NCBI GenBank assembly: GCA_947258885.1 | Contig: CAMYKD010000020.1 | Span: forward strand, 5,970-54,687 | DNA length: 48,718 bases | Source of the DNA: an uncultured Kiloniellales bacterium | GTDB taxonomy: Bacteria; Pseudomonadota; Alphaproteobacteria; Kiloniellales; JAKSDN01 | Direction: 5' to 3' | Shown: positions 1-7,256 of the stretch, piece after piece | How positions within the stretch are numbered: position 1 is the first letter of the stretch | How the letters are laid out: every line of letters starts with the position of its first letter | Translations under genes and position numbers: made by a program | Notes under the pieces: generated by a model | The model's database searches: none | What the model was told of the DNA's origin: nothing | Seen by the model: the letters and a program-made list of their open reading frames with translations, nothing else

Positions 1-524
1 ACCAGGCGGAACCCGTGGCCGCTCAGGTCCGGCGCCTCGAGCGGCACGCCGACCCGCTTGGAGAGCCAGGCGATCAGGTGCGCCTCCTCGGCGCGCACCT
101 CGACCGGATGGCGCACCTCGACGCTGTAGACCCGGTGCGCGGCCGCGGCCTGTCGGACCAGAACGGCGCCGTCGCCGCGGGCCAGGCCGCTCGTCTCCGG
201 CCCGCCGCGCAGCCCCCAGCCGGCGCCGAAGCCGACGGCCACGAGCGCGAGCGCGGCGGCGGCGCGGGCGAGCCAGGCAAGCGGCCGGCCGGGGCTTCGC
301 CGGCGCGCCGCCACGAGCAGCCGCTCGGGAACGGCCTCGCTTCCGGGCTCGGCGAAGGCGGCGCGCAGCGCCTCGTTCTGCCGGCGATAGGCCGCCAGCC
401 TGGCGGCCTCGTCCGGGTGTTCGGCGAGGTAGGCCTCGACCGCCGAGAGGCGCGCCGGGTCCAGCCAGCCGTCCACGTAGGCCTGAAGGTCCTGCTCGGA
501 GATCTCTTGCGGTCCGGCGGTCAT
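1..524 (-). CDS. anti-sigma factor, membrane-anchored (partial, runs off left edge)
   Basis: Reading leftward from the ATG at 522-524 gives an open frame of about 174 codons with no stop before the window edge. The start overlaps the sigma-factor stop as ATGA, so the two are translationally coupled. The N-terminus (motif ISEQDLQAYVDG, then EAYLAEHPDEAARLAAY) resembles the cytosolic sigma-binding part of short anti-sigma factors. One hydrophobic segment at about residues 83-105 (rich in A, L, V, G) would anchor it in the inner membrane, with the remainder periplasmic. No HxxxCxxC zinc motif is visible. By position it should hold the neighbouring ECF sigma factor inactive until an envelope signal arrives; the signal is unknown. 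Confidence 0.8.
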   Translation of the reverse strand, partial: MTAGPQEISEQDLQAYVDGWLDPARLSAVEAYLAEHPDEAARLAAYRRQNEALRAAFAEPGSEAVPERLLVAARRRSPGRPLAWLARAAAALALVAVGFGAGWGLRGGPETSGLARGDGAVLVRQAAAAHRVYSVEVRHPVEVRAEEAHLIAWLSKRVGVPLEAPDLSGHGFRL

Positions 525-1036
525 TTCACCCTCCGAAGCGACGCCTTTGGCTCGGGCGCGTCGCCGTTCATGGCCTGACGCAGGCGTTCGCGGGCGCGGC
601 CCAGGCGCGACATGACGGTGCCCAGCGGCAGGTCCAGGACCGCCGCGACCTCCCGGTAGCGCAGCTGTTCGACGGCGACGAGCACCAGGACCTCGCGCTG
701 GGTCTCGTCGAGCTGCTCGAGGGCGGCCAGCACCTCGTTCGCCGCCACGCTCTCGACCTGCCGGGCGGACGTCGACGGCTCGGGGGCCTGATCGAGCGAC
801 AGGCTGGCCGGCTGCCTGGAAAGGCTGCGCATCTGGTTGGCGTGGAGGTTGTGCATGATGGTGAACAGCCAGGCCCGCAGGTTCCCCGGCCGACGCCAAG
901 TGCCGCGCTTGGCGATCGCGCGCTCGAGGCAGTCCTGAACCAGGTCGTCGGCCCGGTCCGGGTCGCGCAGGAGCGCCCGGGCATAGCGCCTGAGCGCGGG
1001 AATCTCGGCTTCCAGCCGGGACGCGAAGTCGGGCAT
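521..1036 (-). CDS. ECF-type RNA polymerase sigma factor
   Basis: A 171-residue sigma-70 family protein of normal ECF length. Region 2 spans about residues 8-75 (RYARALLRDPDRADDLVQD, then AWLFTIMHNLHANQ), the core-binding and -10-recognition part. Region 4 spans about 108-155 and carries the helix-turn-helix LDLPLGTVMSRLGRARERLR that reads the -35 element. The stop codon overlaps the start of the anti-sigma gene, the usual arrangement of an ECF sigma/anti-sigma pair. It should direct transcription of an envelope- or stress-response regulon, probably including its own operon. The small exported protein upstream (1122-1373) is co-oriented and may belong to the same unit; this is inference from position. 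Confidence 0.92.
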   Translation of the reverse strand: MPDFASRLEAEIPALRRYARALLRDPDRADDLVQDCLERAIAKRGTWRRPGNLRAWLFTIMHNLHANQMRSLSRQPASLSLDQAPEPSTSARQVESVAANEVLAALEQLDETQREVLVLVAVEQLRYREVAAVLDLPLGTVMSRLGRARERLRQAMNGDAPEPKASLRRVK

Positions 1037-1121
1037 TGCGGCGAGTCCCTGGCCTGCGGACCGGAAGGGCGGGACGGTGGCCCGGAACCGGGTGGGCCGC
1101 CGTCCCGCCGCCGTCCGGAGC

Positions 1122-1373
1122 CTAGTCGATGCCCAGAATCGCCTTCGCCTTGTGCAGCGTTTCGACCGACTGTTTGTGCTGGCCGCTCTTGTGCTGGTCC
1201 GCGCCGGTCTTGCGCAGGGTCTCGACCTCGTCCAGCTGTGCCGCCGAGAGCTGCGGGCCCGCGGCGAGCGCGGCGTCGATCTTTTTCATATCGAGCGGGC
1301 ACCGGCCGGCCGAAGCGGCCGCGACCTGAAGCGCAAGGGCCACGGCGGCGAGGGAAATCGTGCGAACGAACAT
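1122..1373 (-). CDS. small exported protein of unknown function
   Basis: An 83-residue protein with a clear Sec signal peptide (positively charged start, hydrophobic stretch through about residue 20, AASAG cleavage region), leaving about 60 mature residues. The mature part is charged and helical, with one Cys shortly after the cleavage site and a Lys/His/Gln-rich middle (KTGADQHKSGQHKQSVETL). The ending HKAKAILG recalls small periplasmic helical-bundle proteins, but no family is certain. A GGGAGG ribosome-binding sequence lies 7-8 bases before the ATG. It sits just upstream of, and in the same direction as, the sigma/anti-sigma pair, so it may be a target or modulator of that pathway. Confidence 0.75.
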   Translation of the reverse strand: MFVRTISLAAVALALQVAAASAGRCPLDMKKIDAALAAGPQLSAAQLDEVETLRKTGADQHKSGQHKQSVETLHKAKAILGID

Positions 1374-1524
1374 GCTTGGAGCCTCCCTAGTAGATGGATG
1401 TCAACGATGGTTGTCAGCGGCCGGCCCGCGTCAGCCGGCCGCCCGGAAAGATCAACACCATCCGGACCGGTCTTAATCCGGGCTTTTTTCCAAACGATAC
1501 TCTCCCCGGGGTCCGGCGCCGCGC

Positions 1525-2394
1525 TCAGGCTCTCTTTCGCCGCCCGGCGCCGTGCCGCCAAAGGACCGGCGCGGGGGTTAGCGGGCGGCCGCGGGTGCGG
1601 CGGTCCGCCTCCGGCATGACGTCGTCGGCGGGCCACAGGCCGGTCTCGAGCGATTCGGCATAGGCCCCCGGCAGGCCGCGGTCGCGCATCGCCGCCGCGG
1701 CCTTCTCGTGGTCGTAGGCGAGCGCGTGGTGCGCGATCGCGATGCCGTCGTCCGCGGGGGCGAGCGTCGAGTACCAGACCCGCGGGGTGCCGTCGTTGGC
1801 CGGCAGGCCGATGGCGCCGGCGTTGTGCCACAGCCGGCCGTCGACGATCTCGGTGAACGGCAGGCCTGAGTGCCCGCCGAGCACGCCCTCGGCCTCGGCC
1901 TGGGCGATCTCGGCAACCTTGTCCGCCGCCGGGGTGGCCGGAAAGACATAGCGGTTGATCTGATCGACGCCGCCGTGGATGGCGGCGATCCGGCGGCCCG
2001 CCAGGGTGAAGGCGATGCGCCGGGGCAGGCCGCGCATCCAGGCCTTGGCGCTTTCGTCCAGCGCGCGGCCGGCGTAGGCGAACCACTGGGCCGACAGGAG
2101 GTCGCAGCTCGACCCCGCCGCGAAGCCGCAGCCGCAGTCCTCGGTCCCGCCGCCCAGGGACTCCTCGCAGTTGCCCATGACCACGGCGACGCCGGCCTCG
2201 CGGATCAGGTCGACCGTCGCCCGCGGGTCGGCGCAATACGCGACCACGTCGCCGGTGCAGAGCATGCGCGACGGCGGAATGCGGCACCGTTCGGCCTCGG
2301 CCAAGAGCGCCCGGGTTGCCTGCAGGTTGCTGTACGGGCCGCCGAACACCAGGATCGGCTCATCGATATCGCCGAGGTCGAGAACATCCGCCAT
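1525..2394 (-). CDS. metallophosphoesterase-like protein with degenerate first metal motif
   Basis: A 289-residue calcineurin-like phosphoesterase fold. Recognisable motifs in order are GDVVAYCADP (metal motif II), GNCEE (motif III, normally GNHD/E), IHGG and GHSGLPF (normally GHTH). The first motif, usually DxH, reads GGPYSNLQA, so two metal ligands are absent. A Cys-containing segment CGCGF follows motif III. The start at the ATG giving MADVLDLG is preferred because it begins just after the CrcB stop and the fold starts immediately; a longer upstream open frame would overlap crcB. Substrate is unknown. The motif losses suggest a specialised subfamily with altered metal use or a non-catalytic role. 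Confidence 0.8.
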   Translation of the reverse strand: MADVLDLGDIDEPILVFGGPYSNLQATRALLAEAERCRIPPSRMLCTGDVVAYCADPRATVDLIREAGVAVVMGNCEESLGGGTEDCGCGFAAGSSCDLLSAQWFAYAGRALDESAKAWMRGLPRRIAFTLAGRRIAAIHGGVDQINRYVFPATPAADKVAEIAQAEAEGVLGGHSGLPFTEIVDGRLWHNAGAIGLPANDGTPRVWYSTLAPADDGIAIAHHALAYDHEKAAAAMRDRGLPGAYAESLETGLWPADDVMPEADRRTRGRPLTPAPVLWRHGAGRRKRA

Positions 2395-2422
2395 AGCATG
2401 CCACCGTGCCAGATTCGGAGAG

Positions 2423-2812
2423 CTAGGGTGCAGGCACCAGGACTTGGCGCACGACATAGAGGCCCGCGAAGAGTGCGCCCACCGAACAAACCACAGAAGT
2501 GAGGATATAGAAAGCCGCCAGGTCCAATCTGCCGCGCTCGTACAAGACCGCGACATCGAGCGAAAACGTGGAGAACGTGGTGAACGCCCCCAGAATGCCG
2601 ACGGTCAGGAACATGCGCGCCTGCTCGGGAATCGTCCAGGCCAGCGCCATGCCCTCGACCAGGACGCCCATGACGAAAGAGCCGACGATGTTGACGATCA
2701 GCGTCCCGTAAGGAAAGCCCGTCCCCAACAGCAGTCCGGCGAGGACATAGACCACATAGCGGCTGACCGCGCCGAGCGCGCCGCCGACGGCCACCACCAC
2801 GAGTTCTTTCAT
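2423..2812 (-). CDS. crcB: fluoride channel CrcB/Fluc
   Basis: A 129-residue protein of typical Fluc length with four hydrophobic segments. Family motifs are present: GGALGAVSRYV near the N-terminus, GTLIVNIVGSF in TM2 and GAFTTFSTF in TM3 with the pore-lining Phe and Thr/Ser residues. Fluc channels work as antiparallel dual-topology dimers that let fluoride leave the cytoplasm. The gene lies 46 bases downstream of the FmdB-like gene and 28 bases upstream of the metallophosphoesterase, all on the minus strand, so it may be transcribed with the amide cluster. No fluoride riboswitch is visible ahead of it. Confidence 0.93.
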   Translation of the reverse strand: MKELVVVAVGGALGAVSRYVVYVLAGLLLGTGFPYGTLIVNIVGSFVMGVLVEGMALAWTIPEQARMFLTVGILGAFTTFSTFSLDVAVLYERGRLDLAAFYILTSVVCSVGALFAGLYVVRQVLVPAP

Positions 2813-2858
2813 ACGCCCTTGCCCAGGACCGTGACGCCCCGCGCCCCGGGTCCTCCCG

Positions 2859-3170
2859 CTAGTGCCCGATCATCCAAGGACGCCCGTGACCATGAGCATG
2901 ACCGTGCGCGTGGCCGCCATGCCGATGCGGATGAGCATCCGCATGGTGATCCTGGGCCTTCCGAACGACCTGGGGCTCGTGCGCGCTCTTCTCGTTGCGC
3001 TGGTGGGCGATGCGGTTGTGCGGGTTCATGTTGGCGACGAAGGGCGTGGCAACCGCCCGGCGCGCGCGCCGCCGGCACGTCGGGCATGGCGAAGGCCGGG
3101 CGGACTCGCTCATGTTTCGCCAGGCATCGAACACCCCGTGCGTCTCGCAGACGTAACTATAGAGCGGCAT
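2859..3170 (-). CDS. fmdB: FmdB-like zinc-ribbon protein with His-rich tail
   Basis: A 103-residue protein whose N-terminus (MPLYSYVCETHG, later PCPTC) matches the FmdB zinc-ribbon family found beside formamidase genes. The first metal pair is C-x2-H instead of C-x2-C; the second is C-x2-C. After about residue 45 the sequence becomes basic (RIAHQRNEKSAHEP) and ends in an exceptional His/Gly tail (HPHRHGGHAHGHAHGHG). FmdB was proposed to regulate amide and urea use in methylotrophs, but its mechanism is unproven. The tail could bind Ni, Zn or Cu and suggests metal delivery or sensing. It is the third gene of the fmdA-channel-fmdB run. Confidence 0.82.
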   Translation of the reverse strand: MPLYSYVCETHGVFDAWRNMSESARPSPCPTCRRRARRAVATPFVANMNPHNRIAHQRNEKSAHEPQVVRKAQDHHADAHPHRHGGHAHGHAHGHGRPWMIGH

Positions 3171-3238
3171 GACTTTGTTCCCTATCCAGTCTCTCTATCC
3201 CGAGCCCGCGGCTGCCGGGCTCGGGATTGCCGTCGTCC

Positions 3239-3754
3239 TCAGCCAATGGCTCCGGTCAGCAGCAGGTATCCCGGCAGCCATCCGGTGTAGACGCCTTGCG
3301 CGGCGCAGACCGCCCCGGTCATCTTGGCGATCGGCCGTTTCAGGGCGAGCAGCGCCCAGAACATGAGCCACAGAACGGCCCAGGAGGCCCAGCAGACACC
3401 GAACCAAACGTCCCACCCGGTCACCGCAGCGCCGAAGGTCTCGAAGGTGATCGGTATGACGGTGATGCCGACGAAGAAGCAGAACCAGCCGAGCCCCCGG
3501 CCATCGGCTCCGTTCCATCTGTTCCAGGCAACCCAGTAGTAGGTGAAGGTGAAGAGAAGCGTGAAGGCCGCAGCCTTGATGGACGCGGCGTCCGCGGCCG
3601 GGCCGAAGGCCAGATACAGCGAGATCAGCAAGGTCAGAGAGCCGACGAAGACGTTGATGACCGAGATCTCGCGATCCTCGATATAGCCCATGACCCAGAT
3701 GCCGTTCAGAAACAGCACGGCGCCAACGTAAAGGAGAGCTAAACCCAACAACAT
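3239..3754 (-). CDS. AmiS/UreI-family amide or urea channel
   Basis: A 171-residue protein with six predicted membrane segments, beginning MLLGLALLYVGAVLFLNG, which is characteristic of the AmiS/UreI family. These are hexameric inner-membrane channels passing urea or short-chain amides. The conserved tryptophan-rich region (YYWVAWNRWNG, then WFGVCWASWAVLW) is present. Its position between formamidase and the FmdB-like gene indicates that it admits formamide or similar amides for hydrolysis. Length is typical of the family. The separation from fmdA is 132 bases, which is long for an operon but contains no obvious terminator. Confidence 0.88.
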   Translation of the reverse strand: MLLGLALLYVGAVLFLNGIWVMGYIEDREISVINVFVGSLTLLISLYLAFGPAADAASIKAAAFTLLFTFTYYWVAWNRWNGADGRGLGWFCFFVGITVIPITFETFGAAVTGWDVWFGVCWASWAVLWLMFWALLALKRPIAKMTGAVCAAQGVYTGWLPGYLLLTGAIG

Positions 3755-3886
3755 GATCCCAATCCTCCGAACATCGGCGATTCCCGCGGACCGTCCCGGA
3801 GTCTTGCGCCGGTCCGGCCGTGGCGGGGTCGCCTCGCATTGCGGCAGGAGGGAGTGCGGCGAACCCGCACCCCCTCTCGGCTTTCC

Positions 3887-5125
3887 TCAGCTGCAGGATG
3901 CCGCGTCGGCCCCGGAGACCATCTTGGTCGGTCCGTTTGCGTTCGGCCGGATGTCGAAATCGAAGATGCCTGTCGGGATGGCGACCGTGCAGCAGGCGTT
4001 CGGAATATCGACGATTCCGCTGATGCGCCCCTCGACGGGTGCCGTTCCCAGGATCATGTAGGCTTGCTCGCCGGTGTAGCCGAACTTCTTGAGGTATTCG
4101 ACCGCGTTCAGGCACGCCCGGCGATAGGCGACGGTGGCGTCCAGATATTTCTGCTCGCCGGTGTGCTCGTCCACGCTGACCCCCTCGAAGATCAAGTAGT
4201 CCGAGTAGTTCGGCTCGACCGGGCTCGGCCTGAAGACCGGGTTCGTGATGCCGTACTTCGCCACGCCGCCCTTGATCAGGTCGACCCCGATGTCGATCCA
4301 GCCGGCCATCTCGATGGCGCCGCAGAAGGTGATCTCGCCGTCGCCCTGCGACCAGTGGATATCGCCCATCGAAAGCCCGCCGCCGTTCACGTAGACCGGG
4401 AAATAGACCTTCGACCCGCGCGACAGGTTCTTGATGTCGCAGTTGCCGCCGTGCTCACGCCCGGGCACGGTTCGTGCGGCTTCCGCACCTGCCTTTTCCT
4501 TGGCGGCGCCGGTCATCTGCCCCATCAGGGCCGTGGTGGTTCCGGCCATGCCGTCCGGCAGGGTGCAAAGCGGCGGCACCCGGTCCGGGTCGGTCTCGAA
4601 CAGGGTCGCCTCGCGATTGTTCCACGTGGCCAGCAACTCCGCCGAGGGCAGGGTTCCGATCAGACCCGGATGGATCAGCCCGGGAAAGCGCACGCCGGGA
4701 ATGTGGCGCGACGTGGTGTAGACGCCGCTGAAATCCCAGCAGGCTTTGCGCGCTTCGGGGAAGTGCCTGTCGAGGAAGCCGCCGCCGTTCTCCAAAGCGA
4801 AGATGCCGGTGAAGCCCCACTGCGAGTCCTCGAGCCAGCCGATGTCGTTGATATCGACCACCAGAAGGTCGCCCGGCTCGGCGCCTTCGACGCCGAAAGG
4901 CCCGCTCAGATAGTGCACCTTGGAAAGATCGACATCCCTGATGTCGTTCGCGGAGTCGTCGTTCTTGATCTGCCCGCCGGTCCAGTCGTAGCACTCGACC
5001 CGGAACTCGTCGCCGGGCTTGAAGGTTTCCACGATGGGAATGTCCGGATGCCAGCGGTTGTGCGTCTTGATCTCCTGATCTTCGGGCCACTTGCTCATCT
5101 CGGCCTTGAAAACTGTTTTTGCCAC
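3887..5125 (-). CDS. fmdA: formamidase (acetamidase/formamidase family)
   Basis: A 412-residue enzyme hydrolysing formamide, and usually other short amides, to ammonia and the acid in the cytoplasm. It carries family hallmarks: HNRWHPDIP near the start, DWTGGQIKNDDSANDI, GREHGGNCDIKNL, and LSMGDIHWSQGDGEI. The start is assigned to the GTG at 5123-5125 because a perfect AGGAGG (complement of 5133-5138) sits 7 bases upstream and the protein then begins MAKTVFKAEMSKWPE, as FmdA homologues do. A longer frame from an ATG at 5170 would overlap this ribosome-binding site. It is the first gene of the amide cluster and probably controlled by the LuxR-type protein at 5727-6866 through the palindrome at 5278-5293. 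Confidence 0.93.
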   Translation of the reverse strand: MAKTVFKAEMSKWPEDQEIKTHNRWHPDIPIVETFKPGDEFRVECYDWTGGQIKNDDSANDIRDVDLSKVHYLSGPFGVEGAEPGDLLVVDINDIGWLEDSQWGFTGIFALENGGGFLDRHFPEARKACWDFSGVYTTSRHIPGVRFPGLIHPGLIGTLPSAELLATWNNREATLFETDPDRVPPLCTLPDGMAGTTTALMGQMTGAAKEKAGAEAARTVPGREHGGNCDIKNLSRGSKVYFPVYVNGGGLSMGDIHWSQGDGEITFCGAIEMAGWIDIGVDLIKGGVAKYGITNPVFRPSPVEPNYSDYLIFEGVSVDEHTGEQKYLDATVAYRRACLNAVEYLKKFGYTGEQAYMILGTAPVEGRISGIVDIPNACCTVAIPTGIFDFDIRPNANGPTKMVSGADAASCS

Positions 5126-5277
5126 TTCCGAACCTCCTTGTTGCTTCTTGGGGTCGGATTTGGAAGGCACCGCGCCCTGAAAATCAGCGACCCTGCGTGA
5201 CGGCCGGGCCGGACGCCGACGACGGCGCAGGCCTACGACCTTGCCGCAAGTCTACGAAGGGACTCGTGGAGCTGGCG

Positions 5278-5293
5278 TCACCCCTAGGGGTGA
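5278..5293. promoter_or_regulatory. perfect 16-bp palindrome upstream of fmdA (candidate operator)
   Basis: TCACCCCTAGGGGTGA is a perfect palindrome centred on CTAG. It has the 7-2-7 inverted geometry expected for a dimer of NarL/FixJ/LuxR-type helix-turn-helix proteins. It lies about 150 bases upstream of the fmdA start, within the 372-base stretch 5126-5497 that has no other clear content. The nearby LuxR-type regulator is the obvious candidate binder; that link is inference. Confidence 0.5.
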
Positions 5294-5497
5294 TACGGCC
5301 GGGCACTTTCTTGCGCGGTGGCGAAAGCCAATGTCATACCCGGCCTCGCCAATCGGCATTCGGCCGGGCCGCACCTTAAAGAATTCTTCACGGCATTCGG
5401 CTAGCACCTGCACACCGGCGCGCCGTCGAACGGTGATCGGAGCGATGGCTTGCGGCGAGCCGGCCCGGATTCAAGGCACTTCGGTGGTTGACGCGCT

Positions 5498-5620
5498 ATG
5501 CGAGAACTGGACCTACCCCCCATTCCCAAGATGATGGCAACGAAAACCTGGAAGTATGTCTACGTTGGCGGCGCTTCTTTCGCTTGGGGGCTGCTGGTCT
5601 ACGCGCTGTATTTTCTATGA
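5498..5620 (+). CDS. possible 40-residue single-pass membrane protein
   Basis: A short open frame runs from ATG 5498 to TGA 5620. It begins with a proline-rich polar segment (MRELDLPPIPK), then a basic stretch KTWK, then one hydrophobic helix (VYVGGASFAWGLLVYALYFL) that ends the protein. This charge distribution fits a small inner-membrane protein with its N-terminus in the cytoplasm. An internal ATG at 5531 could give a 29-residue form. The ribosome-binding site is weak (GGTGG about 10 bases upstream). It lies between the amide cluster and its regulator, on the opposite strand to both. No family is recognised, and it may be a chance frame. Confidence 0.35.
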   Translation: MRELDLPPIPKMMATKTWKYVYVGGASFAWGLLVYALYFL

Positions 5621-5726
5621 GAGCCCGCACCGCACTCGCAGACGGCTGGACCTGCGACTGCCCTTGCCGCCACGAGTGATTGATACCGACCCTTGAGATC
5701 GTGCCTCCCGGCGTCGCCCGGGCGCC

Positions 5727-6866
5727 TCAAGACATGCCGAGCTTGGCGAGCAGACGGATGATGTCGGTTTGCCGGTGAATGCCGATCTTGGAATAGATGT
5801 GCCTCATATGGGTGCGCGCGGTGTTTTTCGTGACACCGAGTTCGCTCGCCGCCTCGAACAGTCCGCGACCGTGGGCCAGAAGGCCGATCAGCCGGCTTTC
5901 TGCCTGCGTCAGATGATAGGCCGCGGAGAAGCTGTCCAGCGACGCCAGATTCTCTCCCTCGGGGTCCTTTGCGAGCAGCGCAACAAGTCCGCCGGCTCTG
6001 CCGGGGCGACCGGCTTCCCTGGGACGAATGCAAAGTCCGGTCAGCAAGATCGGCGGCCGCTCGGAAGGCCGCGAAACGATGACAATTTCGCCGAGGTCCG
6101 GGGGCGCGGCACCTGCGCCCACGGCGAGCCTGGCGATCATCCTGCGCAGCCGGACGGACTCGTGGCTGGTGGCGGCCGTAACGCAGTTTGCTCCGGCCAT
6201 CAGACCGTCGCGCCGTGCCAGCAGACGTTCCGCCGGTTGGTTCACGAATCGGATCCGTGCGCCGGAGTCGACCAGGATACAGGCGGTCGGGATGCGGTCG
6301 AGGATAGCGAGCAGGGCCTCGCGCTCGCTCCGATCTGCATTCAGCGCCTTGCGCAGGTCCCAGGCTTGGCGCAAATGCGGCAATAGGCGCTCTAACGTCT
6401 TCTTGTCCTGCTCGGTGAAGGGTCTCATTTCCTTGGCGCGCAGCACCGCGACGAGTTCTACGTCGAGGCCGTCGCGGGCCACCACACCGCAAAGCCGGTG
6501 CAAGAACCCCAAGGGACGCAAGAAGTCTTCATAGAATTCGGTTTTCATTAGGTCAGAATTGGGCAGGATTTCAGTACCCAGGAGGACGGATTCGGGCCGG
6601 TAGGGCAGATCGGAATGCAGCCAGGGATTCCGCCCGCACAACTTGTCGTCGTAGGCTTCATTGGCGCTGGCGTCAACGTGCTTGCATTTGTATCGGATGA
6701 AGCCTTTGCGGTTTCCAAAGTTGTGCTCGAACCGGGTCACAGCGGCTCCACCGAAGGTGTCGCACATCTGGTCCAGCACCCGGGGCCATAGACCCTTTTG
6801 ACCCAGGGTCGCGTAGATCACCTTGATCACGTCGTCGACGCGGTCCTCACCCTGCGCGACCGGCAT
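5727..6866 (-). CDS. LuxR-family transcriptional regulator with PAS-like sensor region
   Basis: A 379-residue regulator. The C-terminal LuxR/GerE helix-turn-helix lies at about residues 312-375 (LTQAESRLIGLLAHG, ASELGVTKNTARTHMRHIYSKIG). Ahead of it, at about 185-235, is a PAS-like stretch (LDRIPTACILVDSGARIRFV). The N-terminal 150 residues resemble the ligand-sensing part of LuxR-type regulators of alcohol and amide catabolism. There is no phospho-receiver aspartate pattern, so control is probably by a small molecule. It lies upstream of and co-oriented with the formamidase cluster, suggesting it activates those genes in response to an amide; ligand and target are inferred. A GGAG sequence 8 bases before the ATG supports the start. 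Confidence 0.88.
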   Translation of the reverse strand: MPVAQGEDRVDDVIKVIYATLGQKGLWPRVLDQMCDTFGGAAVTRFEHNFGNRKGFIRYKCKHVDASANEAYDDKLCGRNPWLHSDLPYRPESVLLGTEILPNSDLMKTEFYEDFLRPLGFLHRLCGVVARDGLDVELVAVLRAKEMRPFTEQDKKTLERLLPHLRQAWDLRKALNADRSEREALLAILDRIPTACILVDSGARIRFVNQPAERLLARRDGLMAGANCVTAATSHESVRLRRMIARLAVGAGAAPPDLGEIVIVSRPSERPPILLTGLCIRPREAGRPGRAGGLVALLAKDPEGENLASLDSFSAAYHLTQAESRLIGLLAHGRGLFEAASELGVTKNTARTHMRHIYSKIGIHRQTDIIRLLAKLGMS

Positions 6867-7256
6867 GCCCGCAACTCCGCTCTCGATTCCCGATGCGCAT
6901 ACCGTTTGCCGCCTCGATCATTGATCGGGCCGCAGCACCGGACCTCGCCGTTTCGGATCCGACAACCTTTGCCGGCACGGGGCTTCGCCCCGCAGCCGGA
7001 AGGGAACTTTCTCTTGAGGCGTCCGCGTTACTCTTGGGGTTGTTCCCCCTGGGCTCAATACATTCGTGCTGCCGCGGAGACCCTTAAGATCGATCCAAAT
7101 TCGCACTGCCCGAAACTACCACTAGTAGTCTGGAAGTTTTCCGAAGGCCTGTCAACGCGCCGCGGGTAACATCCTCGTGAGCCACACGGACCCCTGTGAG
7201 CGAGGGTTCGATCACCGCCCTGATGAGCGGCCGGTCGAAATCGAGCCGCGTCTGAC
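6867..7256. other. intergenic region with a second CTAG-centred site
   Basis: No convincing gene lies in these 390 bases. At 7118-7129 the sequence ACCACTAGTAGT matches 9 of 12 positions of the core ACCCCTAGGGGT of the palindrome before fmdA, and is flanked by an imperfect inverted repeat (ACTAC at 7115-7119, GTAGT at 7125-7129). It is about 250 bases upstream of the LuxR-type gene and could be an autoregulatory site. A GGGG-TTGTT-CCCC inverted repeat near 7036-7048 has no following T-run. Confidence 0.35.

Noticed and set aside
2813-2858. Fluoride riboswitch ahead of crcB
   Set aside because: The gap is only 46 bases and lacks the riboswitch pseudoknot sequence pattern.
7034-7050. GGGG-TTGTT-CCCC inverted repeat upstream of the LuxR-type gene
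   Set aside because: Four-base arms are expected by chance in this composition and no T-run follows.
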